Assembly: GCA_030549495.1 (NCBI GenBank)
Contig: JAUIRK010000065.1
Span: 630,001-694,000, forward strand
Length of the DNA: 64,000 bases
Source of the DNA: Nectonema munidae
Taxonomy: Eukaryota > Nematomorpha > Nectonematoida > Nectonematidae
Direction of reading: 5' to 3'
A program made the translations under genes and the position numbers. The notes beneath the pieces were generated by a model. It ran no database searches. It saw only the letters and a program-made list of their open reading frames with translations, and had not been told where the DNA came from. Shown here piece by piece: positions 9,097-19,960 of this stretch (within the stretch, counting starts at the first letter, position 1; each line of letters starts with the position of its first letter).

Positions 9097-10188
9097 ATCT
9101 AATGTTATGAAGCTAACATAAGTATATAGATAAATTGCTCCTTCTAAATCATTTATAAATGATGTGTCCTGTATTTGGAAGATTGAGTATGCAACCTAAA
9201 CATGTAGTAAACTTTATAGTTATGATTATATTTTTCAAAATATAAAAAAATTAAAAAGGTTGAATTAATTTCTCAGTAAACTTTCTTCCTCCGTCTAAAA
9301 TCATGCTTTCACGCATGGTTTTTCATATATTCTCAAAGATGCTATATCCTGAATTTGAAGAATGGCTTGGTACTTTCATTTTTAAGTTGCGCTACATTTA
9401 AAAATGCAATGAATCAGAGTTAATTAATTACATAGGTTCATAGGACAACTTCATAATATAGCTAGTGTATATGAAATTTTATTTTACTGATTTTATTATA
9501 ATCCAAAGTAAATATAAAAACTAAGATAACATAAAACAAACAAACTTTTAAATGCGGCACTAAAATTAAATAAATATTTTTCTAACAATGAATTAACAAG
9601 CTTAAAAAGTCCAGCACAAAATATCCACCAATTTATTGTGTGTCTATAGAAATAAATTTAAATAAAACATGGGTTTTCGTTGGTGTACTTGCTAGATTTA
9701 ATTTTCGCCATGATGACTTGCTTTTCACTTTTGAAGCGCATATTTTAGAGAGTCTTTCACAGCAAGCCTAGCATGTATTTAAGTAAACGAAAAAACTGGT
9801 TCCATCCTACAAGTAGATCATTTTAAGTCACATAAAAGAAATAATTTGCGATACCAAAATAAAAAAAGGGATAAGTAAAATTTATACAATATTTATTTCA
9901 ATTCATTTAGAGTTTTATGTATATAAAATTTCGTATATTAATATATCTTTTAATGTAGACAATAAGTGTTTTCTGTATAGTTTTCGTGCATGGACATAGA
10001 GAGCAAAATTTCATCAAATTGAGACAAGAGTTGATTATCTTAGCAACTAAAATATAAAAGGAATTTTTTTATATAAAATATCAATTTTGTTTGGCTATTC
10101 GCTAAGAAAAGGATGAATTTATTTTATTAAATATTAAGTAACTAAGAAGAATTTAAAATGAAAGTGGACAAATTTTAACATGGGTATC
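9097..10188. other. AT-rich DNA, no gene seen
   Basis: About 1.1 kb of AT-rich sequence without a convincing open frame, splice-bounded exon or repeat structure. Confidence 0.5.
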
Positions 10189-10331
10189 TTAACCCATTTA
10201 AGACCAAGCTTTAATGGACGACAGTCGACTTTAGAAAAATGTAAATCGTCTGATTTTACTAATGCTTTTTAATACAAATCTTCTTCTTTACATTAGATAT
10301 CGTCTGATTATTCTGGTCGTTAACGCGTTAA
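10189..10331 (+). mobile_element. piggyBac-type MITE, diverged copy (143 bp)
   Basis: Bounded by TTAA at 10189-10192 and 10328-10331. The left end TTAACCCATTTAAGACCAAG matches the copy at 57223 exactly. Internal ATCGTCTG motifs recur in all copies. The right end (GGTCGTTAACGCGTTAA) has diverged from the GGTCGTAAATGGGTTAA seen elsewhere. TTAA target sites and CCC-starting termini are hallmarks of the piggyBac superfamily. It has no coding capacity. Confidence 0.65.
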
Positions 10332-11182
10332 TATGATGATTTTTTTGTATTTTTTTATTTATTTATTTTGAACATAAAAATGAAGTGTTATTCAATATTT
10401 TTTATGATACATATATCATTTGAAAGCTTATCGTTTCCTATATATGCCTGAATAATTTATTATTGCAAAAACTTTTAAAGTTTTTTGATAACTGGACTTT
10501 ACTCTGAAAAATTTGGTCTAAATATTAGTAAAAAAAAGTAACTAATTTTTATGAAGAGCATGATGTGAAGATAACAATTTTTTTGTTGAAAATAGTATCA
10601 TTGGAAAGCCATACTCTTTGTGCTGAAGATAGGCTAGGTTTTACAAAAAAATATGTTTTTCTTTTTACAAAATATGCTTTTATGTGAGGTCAAGCAACTT
10701 TTATCTAATTCAAAAATACCAATAATTAACTGATGAATTTGTATACTTTTTTCCAATATTTCATATAACAAATGTAGAATATAGTTTTTTCCTTTTTAAA
10801 ATGTCATAATTAAAGAACACTGTCGAAAATAAATCTATATTTTTTACTTTTTTGTGGTCAGTATAATGTTTTTTAATACATTTTAAATTACTTTTTGAAG
10901 TGAAAAATGTCGATCGAATCTAAAAGTTGTGTTGATTAATGGTAGTCCACTTTTATTTCGAAACAATTTTTATCCCACTTTTCATATTTTTTAAAGAAAC
11001 AGTGAATTCTTATGTCGCATACGCTTCACCACATCTTTAGCACGCGTGTGTGGTTTATTTTATCGGGCTAGTGTACGCTTAGTTTATTTGTAGTGTTCCA
11101 AGCTTAAATTTTAGCCAAATATTAAAACGCTTATAACTTTCGCATTTCTCAACCAAATGTATCATGCGATATATAGCATTTT
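10332..11182. other. AT-rich DNA, no gene seen
   Basis: AT-rich, dominated by A and T runs. No supported feature. Confidence 0.5.
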
Positions 11183-11786
11183 CACTTTAAGATCGTCCTT
11201 GTGACTTTAACATTAAATCCGTTTCAAAAGTATGTTCAAATTAAAAAAAATAGGAACTATTTTTTCAAATTTTAATATATTTTTTACTTATAAGTTTATA
11301 TAAGAAATTAAAAAAAAATTAATTTAAAAAAATTGATATATTTTTAAGTTTAAAACCGTTTGTTTTAACATCCATTTTAGTATAAAGTTTATGACCTTAT
11401 TTATCAAAATTGTTTTAAAAATAGCAAAAATCAAGTGGAAAATTTATGAGTTTTTGATTAAAAAAACAAATTTAATTTTTGTTTATAAACAAAATATTTA
11501 AAAAAAAAATTAACTTGAAACTGATTTTGAGAGTTTGCTCATGAGATATTATTTTGAAATTCAGGAAAATTAAATAAGAAATCTTTTGCAAATGTAAACA
11601 GAAAACTTTAAAACATGCACAAACGATTGAAAATAAGGAATAAATTCCATGAAGTACTAAAAAAATCAATTCATTTTAGCTTCTAAGTTTCTTGCAAAAA
11701 GGAATATGAAATTATATTCCTATAATTTATATTAGTATATTATATTACGGATTTAATGTTAAGGTCACAAGGACGAACTTAAAATG
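11183..11786. mobile_element. Short inverted-repeat element (~600 bp) with 40-bp termini
   Basis: 11183-11222 and 11747-11786 are inverted repeats of 40 bases with three mismatches, sharing CGTCCTTGTGAC and TTAACATTAAATCCGT. The ~520 bases between are AT-rich and non-coding. The structure suits a MITE or the remains of a DNA transposon. No clear target-site duplication lies outside the arms, so the true ends may lie further out. Confidence 0.45.
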
Positions 11787-11935
11787 AAAAAAGACGAACT
11801 TTATTTTGTATTTTTCAGTTTTCTTCCTAATTAGCAGATGAGAGGCGCATATTTTTTATATTTAGTAATTTTGAACTTAAACGCTTGTTACATTTTGAGA
11901 AATTTTCAACTTTTATTTGTAACAATTTTCAACAC

Positions 11936-12423
11936 CATTATAAAACCACTCTACTATCAGAACCTAAATTTATTTGTAGATTTTTATAAAATAGTTTTAG
12001 TTTTCCGTTTTTTTTATAAATTAATCTTCGTTTTTATATTGCTTATAACTTTTGGATTATTCGTCAAAATTTTAAGTCAGTTCAAAATGCATCGGATTAA
12101 ATATAATTACGTGTTTATGCTGAATTTTATTATTATCCCCCAAACTGGTTCACTAAAATATTATTTCTAGGTAAAAAATATCACAAAATAAGTACAATAA
12201 CAAGTATTTATTGTTTTCAGTATCGTATAAAAAATTTGAATCACAGCGAAAAAAGTTACACTTTGATTCCTCCAAAAAGAAGGATTTTGGATTGCGCTTT
12301 GTCAAAAGATGTGTTTAATAAATTTTCTCAATAATTTATATTCTTTTTTTCATTATAAACCACTCTCCTACAATAACCAAAATATATTTTTAGATTTTTA
12401 TAAAATAATTTTAATTTTCGATT
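11936..12423 (+). repeat. Pair of ~70-bp direct repeats
   Basis: 11936-12010 and 12352-12423 share the order attataaa, ccactct, agatttttataaaata and attttcg with scattered mismatches. They are two diverged copies of an AT-rich unit; no function is apparent. Confidence 0.4.
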
Positions 12424-12425
12424 CT

Positions 12426-12449
12426 CACACACGCGCGCGCACACACACA
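12426..12449 (+). repeat. Short (CA)/(CG) microsatellite
   Basis: Alternating pyrimidine-purine tract with a CGCGCGCG core flanked by CACACA, about 24 bases. Confidence 0.7.
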
Positions 12450-15400
12450 TTGAAGAAATATTTTTTCTGTATGAAGAGTTTTAGGAAACTCTTCTATCTT
12501 ATGTAATGAAATATTCTCATAACCTGTAGGTTGAACGCGGGTAGACGACTTGAATGTCATCTCCAACGTGTATACTACGGTGGTTTCTATTCCATAGTGT
12601 GCTAGGTGCATGCTTTGATACAAATGATCACGGAGACAATGTTCAACTTTCTATTCATATTTGATCAGATGTAAGATTTGATATATACCTTATTCTGGGA
12701 GACGATGTTACAAAAGTTATTACGTATATTTTTACAATTCTTCACGATTTTAAATAACACATTTCTCAATTAATCAAATAATAACACAATATTCTTTAAA
12801 TCATCAAAAATTTTAGGAAGGCTAAGAGATTTTTTAGGTTTGTGGATAGGGTTAGATAATGTGATTTTTATAATATATTTGCAAAAAGAATTTTCAGCTT
12901 TATTGTTAGGATAGAGTAATGTCATTTTTAAAATATATTTACAAAAACTGAAACTTTTTAATTTTCTTGTCTCAGGCATTTTTGTAAAAACAAAGAAGAG
13001 CTTCATTCGCTTTTACAAATATTTTCATTTAATGCCGGAGACAACAAAATTAAAAAGCTTCAGTTTTTAAATACTTCCACCTCACTTTGATGTAATTTCG
13101 CCAAATTCATCAGATTACTTCTATGAAATAAGATGGACAATGGAATTTTCAAAGAGTATAAATTAATATTATAACCCAATATATATTCATTCGCTTTCAA
13201 TTCTTTATATATAAGACAAAAACAGACCAACATTTCGTAACCAAAACAAAAAACAGGACATTTTGTAACTAAATTGGTCAATTCGTACCCAAAAGATGGC
13301 TGAAATTTCAAAAATAGGCACCCAAATAGACATAAAATATACACTTACTTATGTGTATATTTTTTATATGTATGTTTTTGTAATCAATATTACAAAACAG
13401 TGTAACAAATTTAAAAACATATTTTTGATATTTTATCCATCATGTGTGAACGTTTCTTTTGTCAACACCCTGCATGTGCACCCTTTGAACGATAGGAATT
13501 ATTAAAATAATTTTGTTCAAGTTTTCACTAAAATTAATGTGAGAATTAAGAATAAAATAAACTTTTTTCAATTAAGCATCAAATAGAGAAGACAATTTAA
13601 AGAATAGTATAAAAAATACTTTTTTTCATACGGTTGAATAAATTCAATGATTTGTCATGTTCATTCCAAGTCAAAAATATCTTAAAATAACTCGTATATA
13701 CAAACAGACAGGCAGGGGATGAGGTTTCGAAACTAAAACTGGAGAGAGGACGCTTTTAATTAAAAGAGTTTTGATACTGGTGCCAGCTCGTGCAAGAAAC
13801 CAAAATAGTGGGCAGGCTGGACAAATTTTTATAACGCGTACAGGGCTGTACTAAGGAATGCCTGCTCACAAAAATAAAATTATTTAGTTATATAATTATT
13901 AGTTTTGAAAGAAATAAGCATTAATAAGAAAATAATTCAGTTAAATATTAAAAGCAAACCACAAAAGACGTGGATTAACATGGTGAATACAGTCGATCAA
14001 TTACCAATAGCTAGGGTGACCAGACCACAGCATTTTGTGAAAAAATGTTCTTTTCCGTATTTTTCTAAAGCTGGATTTTCTACGGTATTTATCTTCAAAT
14101 GATTTGATCAATTTCTGTATTTAAAAAATGTCTGAATGATGAAAAAGAAAACACTAACTTTCAACTAATGAAAGACATATGTTTTATGGATGAGTTACAT
14201 AAAATAACTTTATATATATTTTTGGAATTCTCAGAAGGCAAATATAGGGGGAATTTTCTTGATATCTTCGTAAAAATAAAGAAATTTTGATGAATATTTC
14301 ATCTTCGCAAAAGTACGATTCAATCAAATATATGTTAAAATTTCCTAGCTATTTCATAAAATAAGTAAAATAACACGTCAGGTATTTCGTGGAATCACTA
14401 AAAAATTGACGAAATGCCTCAGGATTTTAGTGAATTCATGAAATTCTTAGGTCAAGGGGATTTCCCAAGTCAAGATTTTTCTCAAAGCAGAAAACAATAA
14501 TGGATGAATTGATTTTGAGAAAAAAAGTATTAAAAATATTTCACTTCTTTGATATGAGATGAGATTAACTTTTTCTTTTGACGCAGGTCAAAGTCAGAGT
14601 AATATTGGAAAACCTGAAAAAAATTATTATGAAAAGTCGAAAGAAAAAAAGTATTTACTCTTACTTGAGTTAAAATAGTTTTGATTGTGTTCTTTCGTAA
14701 ATCTGACCTTTTCAATACCATTTCCACTTTTCTAAGGATTTTTCCATCCTGAAAAAAAACGAGAATAAAACAGGTACTTCACTTCAAAAGATTGAATTGA
14801 ATCCAAAGTGTCGCTCTATATCCTTCTATAGAAGGATACATAAATTTAAAAAGCTCATCTCAACAACACGTGTATATAGAAAAGAGATTTCATAAGAGGT
14901 TACACTAGTTTACAGGAATAATTGTGTCTTTTAAGTAGTCGGTGTTCACTAACGATAGCAGCGACTCGCAAGCTTTTTACTCTCAAATTTATAGAGCGCT
15001 TATGCACATTTAATAACGAATAAAAATGCTGCCTGATTTTAATATTTCCAAAAAAATGTTGATAGTTTTATCTCTTCTGATCTCCGCTGTCAGAGGAATT
15101 CCTCCCCGATTGAGGATCACTGAAAGAGAGGTTTTAATGTATACAGATAACATAGGAAAAATAAAGACAGAATCTTCTCTGAAATTTTTTTAAAACGAGA
15201 AGGCTAATACTCACACTTGGAAACCTTTTTGAGCGTGATGAAACACTTGTGATAGTTTTAGAATCTTGAACACCTAAAAATGTCCGATTTAGATGAAGAA
15301 TACGACATAAAATTATATTCTGTACTTATCTTCAGAGAACTTTTACGAATCTCTTTCTTCATTTTCACTTGCTCTACATGAAGATTTTGATTTTTCTCAG

Positions 15401-16090
15401 GAGTTTCTATTTTCAACTGAGACTTAAAATATGAGTCCTTAAATAAAAAATCACATTTTATACTATATCTACAAAAGACTTCAAGAAATCGTAGAGCTCT
15501 AATATATTACAAGATTTAATGAACATTTTTGATTCATCTAAAGGGCGCATAAGATAATCTCAAACTGTTGAGAAAAAATAATAGGAGATTAAAATATTTG
15601 ATACGATGTTGAAATAAACATTAAAAAAGTGCAGGCATCTAGATGAATGTTTAAACCCTCAAGTTCAGAAATTAAATCATACAAAATTAGCAAATTCTTT
15701 CTTTAATGTCAGGTATTCAGGAAAAATGGTATAAAGGCAAAAGAAATATCATGTAGGAATAAAAAAGTTTGTTATAATAAATTTAAAAAATATATTAGAA
15801 TAGATAAATTAAAAAAAATATAATTTTTTTGAATGAAATAAAAAGTAAAATAAATACGCCTTTTGTAAGATTTTTTTTTACATATTTCATTTTTATTATT
15901 TTTATTTTTTTTTCTTTATTAAGAAAAAGTTTACGTATTGATCCCATTGCTAGATTAGCTTTAAATACTTTTAAATGAATTTTTTGAGAAATATCCATTA
16001 TATTTTCCAACTTGAAATTACTTTAGTTTTATTTTTCAATATGTTAAATTGTGACTAAAAATCCTTACAATTCGCGGAGAAACGTTGAAT
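12450..16090. other. AT-rich DNA, no gene seen
   Basis: About 3.6 kb of AT-rich sequence. Open frames are short and A/T-driven, with no domain. A block at 14013-14030 (tagggtgaccagaccaca) resembles the terminus of some DNA transposons, but no partner end was found. Confidence 0.45.
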
Positions 16091-16094
16091 TGTA

Positions 16095-17450
16095 TTGTGG
16101 CAAATAGTCATGGCCACAACCTATTCCAATTATGGAAATATGGACCAACATTACATCATAGCACACAATCACATCGCTATCATCCTATTCTTACCACAAT
16201 TTAGTTCAAACAAGCAAAACATAAACACACTCAGAACTTTGACTAACTACAACAAAGCCACCAGATACTTATTCCAAACATACATGGAGAATACAATTAC
16301 AACCCCTAATCTAACTATCTTAACATAACACATATGGCATTTGCATCCAGGGTTGTGTAGTCGGAAAGATGTTAGGCCCCTCGGACTCCACTTATTTACA
16401 TTTTGTCGACGCCAACTACGCCCACACTTATTAATAATTTTTTGACTCGGACTTCATTTTTGCTTTGTGTTGCAAGTAAAATGTTTGATCTATATTCTCC
16501 AACACAATTCATTAAAATGTTCTATTACTTTGTATTTGTAGTTTATTGTCTTTCTTGTATTCTCTTCAAAAAGGTTTTCAAATTATTGTCTATAGCCTTT
16601 TCATCTAAGACAAACCAATACGATTCATAAACTGAATTTATTCTAATTTTTTTCCCAAAGATAAATAATAATTGGCTTAAAACTTTTTTTTACTCCTAAA
16701 CGGAATTAAACTCCTTTACAAACTAATTTAAATGTAAAATAAAAAAGGTTCTTTTTTAATTTTATTGAATTTTTCAGCCTTTTTCTATGATGAGGTTGCA
16801 AAAAAACAAGGCTTGGACTAAAAAGATAAACATTTTTGTTGCGTTTTTGCAACGTTGCACAGTGTATATGAATTTATTTTTTAATCTAACAATTATGAAT
16901 ATAACTATAATCGGAGTCGCAATAAATATTAAGACTTCAACTCCTTCTCAAATGATGCGACAAACTGATAACATCTCAAAAAAAGTTGGTCTCACAAAAC
17001 CAATTTTAACAGCTATTGAAACACAATGCAACTCTACAAAACAAAAATTCAAAAACAGACTTCACTTTCAACACTAAAAATAAAACCGCAGAGAACAAAC
17101 AAATGACAAGGATGCAACCCAAACTTACTCGCATATCACAAGATAAATCAGCAAAAGGCTCAATAAGTCAACCAATATAAACAACCATCCCCACTTTCGA
17201 GACGATATATCAAACATCTCAAAACTCACATATCCTTATCCTTATCCCAATGTGCAATCATTAACTAAAGCAAACCTTTTAATTGTTATTCATTAACTTT
17301 AACTAACATAAAAAATTAACTAAGCCCTACCTCTCTACTTCCACCCTTGGCAAAAACTTTCTGAAAATCATAAAAGCCTTATCTGGCTCCAGATCTGGCA
17401 AACAAAGAAACACCAATAAATACCTACGAAGCCTTTATAACACCGGTTCT
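16095..17450 (+). other. G-poor, A/C-rich tracts of strongly skewed composition
   Basis: 16095-16330 and about 16920-17440 have very few G on the plus strand and many A, C and CA/TC steps, unlike the surrounding balanced AT-rich DNA. They are separated by a T-rich insert at ~16340-16900. The open frames inside (for example 16095-16328) look like a by-product of the composition. No domain is recognised. Confidence 0.35.
16345..16432 (+). repeat. Fragment of a GC-richer interspersed repeat
   Basis: Starts at ccagggttgtgtagtcgg, contains ttaggcccctcgga and cgacgcc, and ends near cgcccacac. The same ordered blocks occur in the 183-bp insertion at 27300-27482, so both belong to one repeat family. 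Confidence 0.45.
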
Positions 17451-17577
17451 TAACCTTTTTCATTTGCCGACCCATTTTACGTACGACACAAACAGAATTA
17501 TTATCTAACTTTGATTTAAGAAATCAAAATGCTTTTTAGTGATTTACAAAAGAAACATAAACCTAAAATATAAGGGG

Positions 17578-18265
17578 ATAACTCATCTCACCGGAGCGCC
17601 ATACCATCCAGCTACAAATGGGGCAGCCGAAGGATTGATCCAAACTGTCAAGCGGGCTCTACGAAAATCCTCGCTTCCTCCGAGAAGAGCGCTGCAAGAA
17701 TTCCTGATGCAGAATCGCCGAACGCCCAACTCTACGGGATCTTCATCAAACAAACTACTCAACTCCTGCCAGATCCGCACAAAGATCGATGTGCTGCTGC
17801 CATCTCCAGCGCATGCTGCTCAAGGAAAGCAAGCCAAGGAAGCTTCAAGAACACAAGGACAAAAAAGCTTATCGAAGCTGGCTCATCGCTACAATATTGG
17901 GGACGCTGTATACGCGCTCTACTTCGGTTCACGCCACGAAAAAGACGCCTGCTGTGTTCCTGCCGTTGTCACCATGCGCAAAGGTAGGCGAACATATAAT
18001 GTCCGAGTCCAGCCCTGTGGACCTACCTGGAGCAGCTACAACCACGTCATGTTCCTCCGAGGACGCCCAACCGGGATTGGACGTCTCTTCCACCGAAGAC
18101 GCACCTGCTCATGAAATGCCAGGCGAAATGATCCGAATCTGCATGATCAGTTACCGTCTGAAGCCGACGCAGCACAAGAGCCCCAAAGAATACGTCGATC
18201 TTCGCGGAAGAACAAAGGAATACCCCCTCGCCGTTATTCGCCTTCCGGGTGAACCAGAAGCTTAG
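17578..18265 (+). pseudogene. gypsy-type integrase C-terminal fragment
   Basis: The frame from about 17578 reads GAPYHPATNGAAEGLIQTVK, the end of the retroviral-type integrase core, including the Glu of the DDE triad (NGAAE). The usual YR-TP-x-S-TG-PxLL region (NRRTPNSTGSSSNKLL) and a basic C-terminal domain (YNIGDAVYALYFGSR) follow. The core before this point is missing: AT-rich DNA begins upstream of 17578. The tail changes frame near 18020-18060 before ending at ~18265, just ahead of a polypurine tract and the LTR. It is a 5'-truncated, dead gypsy (Ty3-type) element. Confidence 0.8.
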
Positions 18266-18273
18266 TGGGGAGG

Positions 18274-18580
18274 TGTTGTAAAGCAGCTTATGCAAATAAG
18301 GCGTTTGCACAATTTTCCCTCAGCAGCAGTGCAAAATTGTTTCCCGCTTCCAAAGTGCATGCAAATTAAAGAAGAATTTGCATGAAGTCCTATCAAGTCA
18401 ATGGAAATAGTTTCTTACAAAGATCCATTCATTTGATTTGGGTTGTTACTGGAAAATTTGCATAGGATCTTTCAAGTGTATAAATACTAGTGTGTTTGTC
18501 AGAATACACGCACTTCTTCTTTGGCTTTCAATAAATTATACCTTCCTTTATTTTACGCTTTCTCTGGTTAAAACGTAACA
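18274..18580 (+). repeat. 3' LTR of the gypsy element (307 bp)
   Basis: Begins TGTTGTAAAG right after a polypurine tract (agtggggagg) and ends AAACGTAACA, giving the standard TG...CA borders. It contains TATAAA at 18479-18484 and AATAAA at 18530-18535, so U3, R and U5 can be placed. The 5' LTR is not in the window. Confidence 0.8.
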
Positions 18581-19186
18581 ATTACAATCTTTTAATTTGA
18601 CAAAGAAGTTACTGAGATATATTGTTGACAGACAACATCGCATGTCGTCCTTCGGTGATAAACAATTTCAACATATACGTTGTTGGGAAAGTAAGAAGGT
18701 TAAGTGCCTGAAACCCCACCACTTCTTTTTCTTTATAAATATTTGTCCAGAAATCTGTTTTAAAATTAGCCATTTTTTAATTCAATTAGTTGCTCTTCTA
18801 ATGGGTAGAAATCAGAAATTTCCTGAGGTGGATTTCCAATTTTCGACCCACCTATACATGGTACATGGCATCCCCCTCCCCTGTTTTTTTAGTTGATTTA
18901 AAGTGAATTTGATGAAAAGATATAGTGTAACAGCGAGGTTAAATATATTTTAAACATGACAGTTTGTCGTAACATCTTCACAAAATTAGATTTTTTTAAA
19001 CAGGTGAACACGCGGTCCTATTCTTTCATACAAGAAACTTCAAATAATAACGATTCATTCACATATGCTCAGACCCAAATTTCTAGACATTCTCACACTT
19101 TTATTACATTTTTTTCAATTCATCATAACTTTAAAGTATTGGTGTTATGAATTCATAGTTCATATTTGGATCAGTTGATTTAGCTG
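18581..19186. other. AT-rich DNA, no gene seen
   Basis: About 600 bases with short open frames and no recognised feature. Confidence 0.5.
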
Positions 19187-19960
19187 GAAAAAAAGTCCAG
19201 AACATGTTTCAATACTCTGTCTAGAATATGATGTTGGCAACCAATAAACTGGGGTTTTATAAACCCTAAAATTTTAGTTTGTATAACTTGCGTGTGCTAT
19301 AGTTGCTTTGAATATTCCAGATTGGGATGGTGTGGATAAATGAAGCTTTATGTGTTGAAATAGACAGGTTTTTTACTAGTTTAACAGACTGTGACGTAGA
19401 CGACTTTGTTTTTTCTTTTATGCTAGTTTGAAAAGCATCATTATATTCATCATCCGAGATGTCTGTTTCATTGATCTCATTTGAATTTAGGCTTGTTTCA
19501 TCAAATGTTAAAAAACTATCACTTGTTTTTTTTTATTCTTTTGGATGGATGAATAGAAGATATGGGTGCACTTTTATTTGGTACATAACCAACTTTACAC
19601 TTTGACTCAACTTGTTTCTGATAAAATACTTTATCCTCTTGCATAGCCAGTTTCCATCCACCTTTGTTATGTCGAACAAATCAAGTATCTCATCTCCAAA
19701 TTTTTCTTTTGCGTATTTTTGATTCTTTTCGTATTCTTTGATAATTTTTTGTATTTTAGCGAAAATCGTCTGCTTACTCAGTTGTAGAATACTCATTTTT
19801 TGCCATAAGGAAGATAACTCTTGATAGATAATATTAATTCTTTCTTGTTTGAGTTTTTCTCTATCAGAAAGAGTTCGATAGAAGCCTAAAACTTTTCTAG
19901 GCAATCTTGTTAATGATGACAAGTTTTTCACTAGTGGTAAACTTCTTGAATTCTTTTTAG
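19187..19960 (-). pseudogene. Decayed protein of an unidentified repeat family
   Basis: A 132-codon frame (19931-19533) is rich in Lys, Leu and Ile, with the stretches IYQELSSLWQKMSILQLSKQ and EILDLFDITKVDGNWLC. After several stops the same strand reads FIGCQHHILDRVLKHVLDFF at 19250-19190. I recall similar LFDI...GCQHHxLD proteins as multicopy genes in arthropods, probably transposon-linked, but cannot name the superfamily. Stops and frame breaks make this copy non-functional. Confidence 0.4.

Noticed and set aside
12309-12623. Overlapping short open frames around the CA/CG microsatellite
   Set aside because: Produced by simple sequence; no domain or conserved structure.
16787-17077. 96-codon open frame
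   Set aside because: No domain; it overlaps a compositionally skewed region where long frames arise easily.
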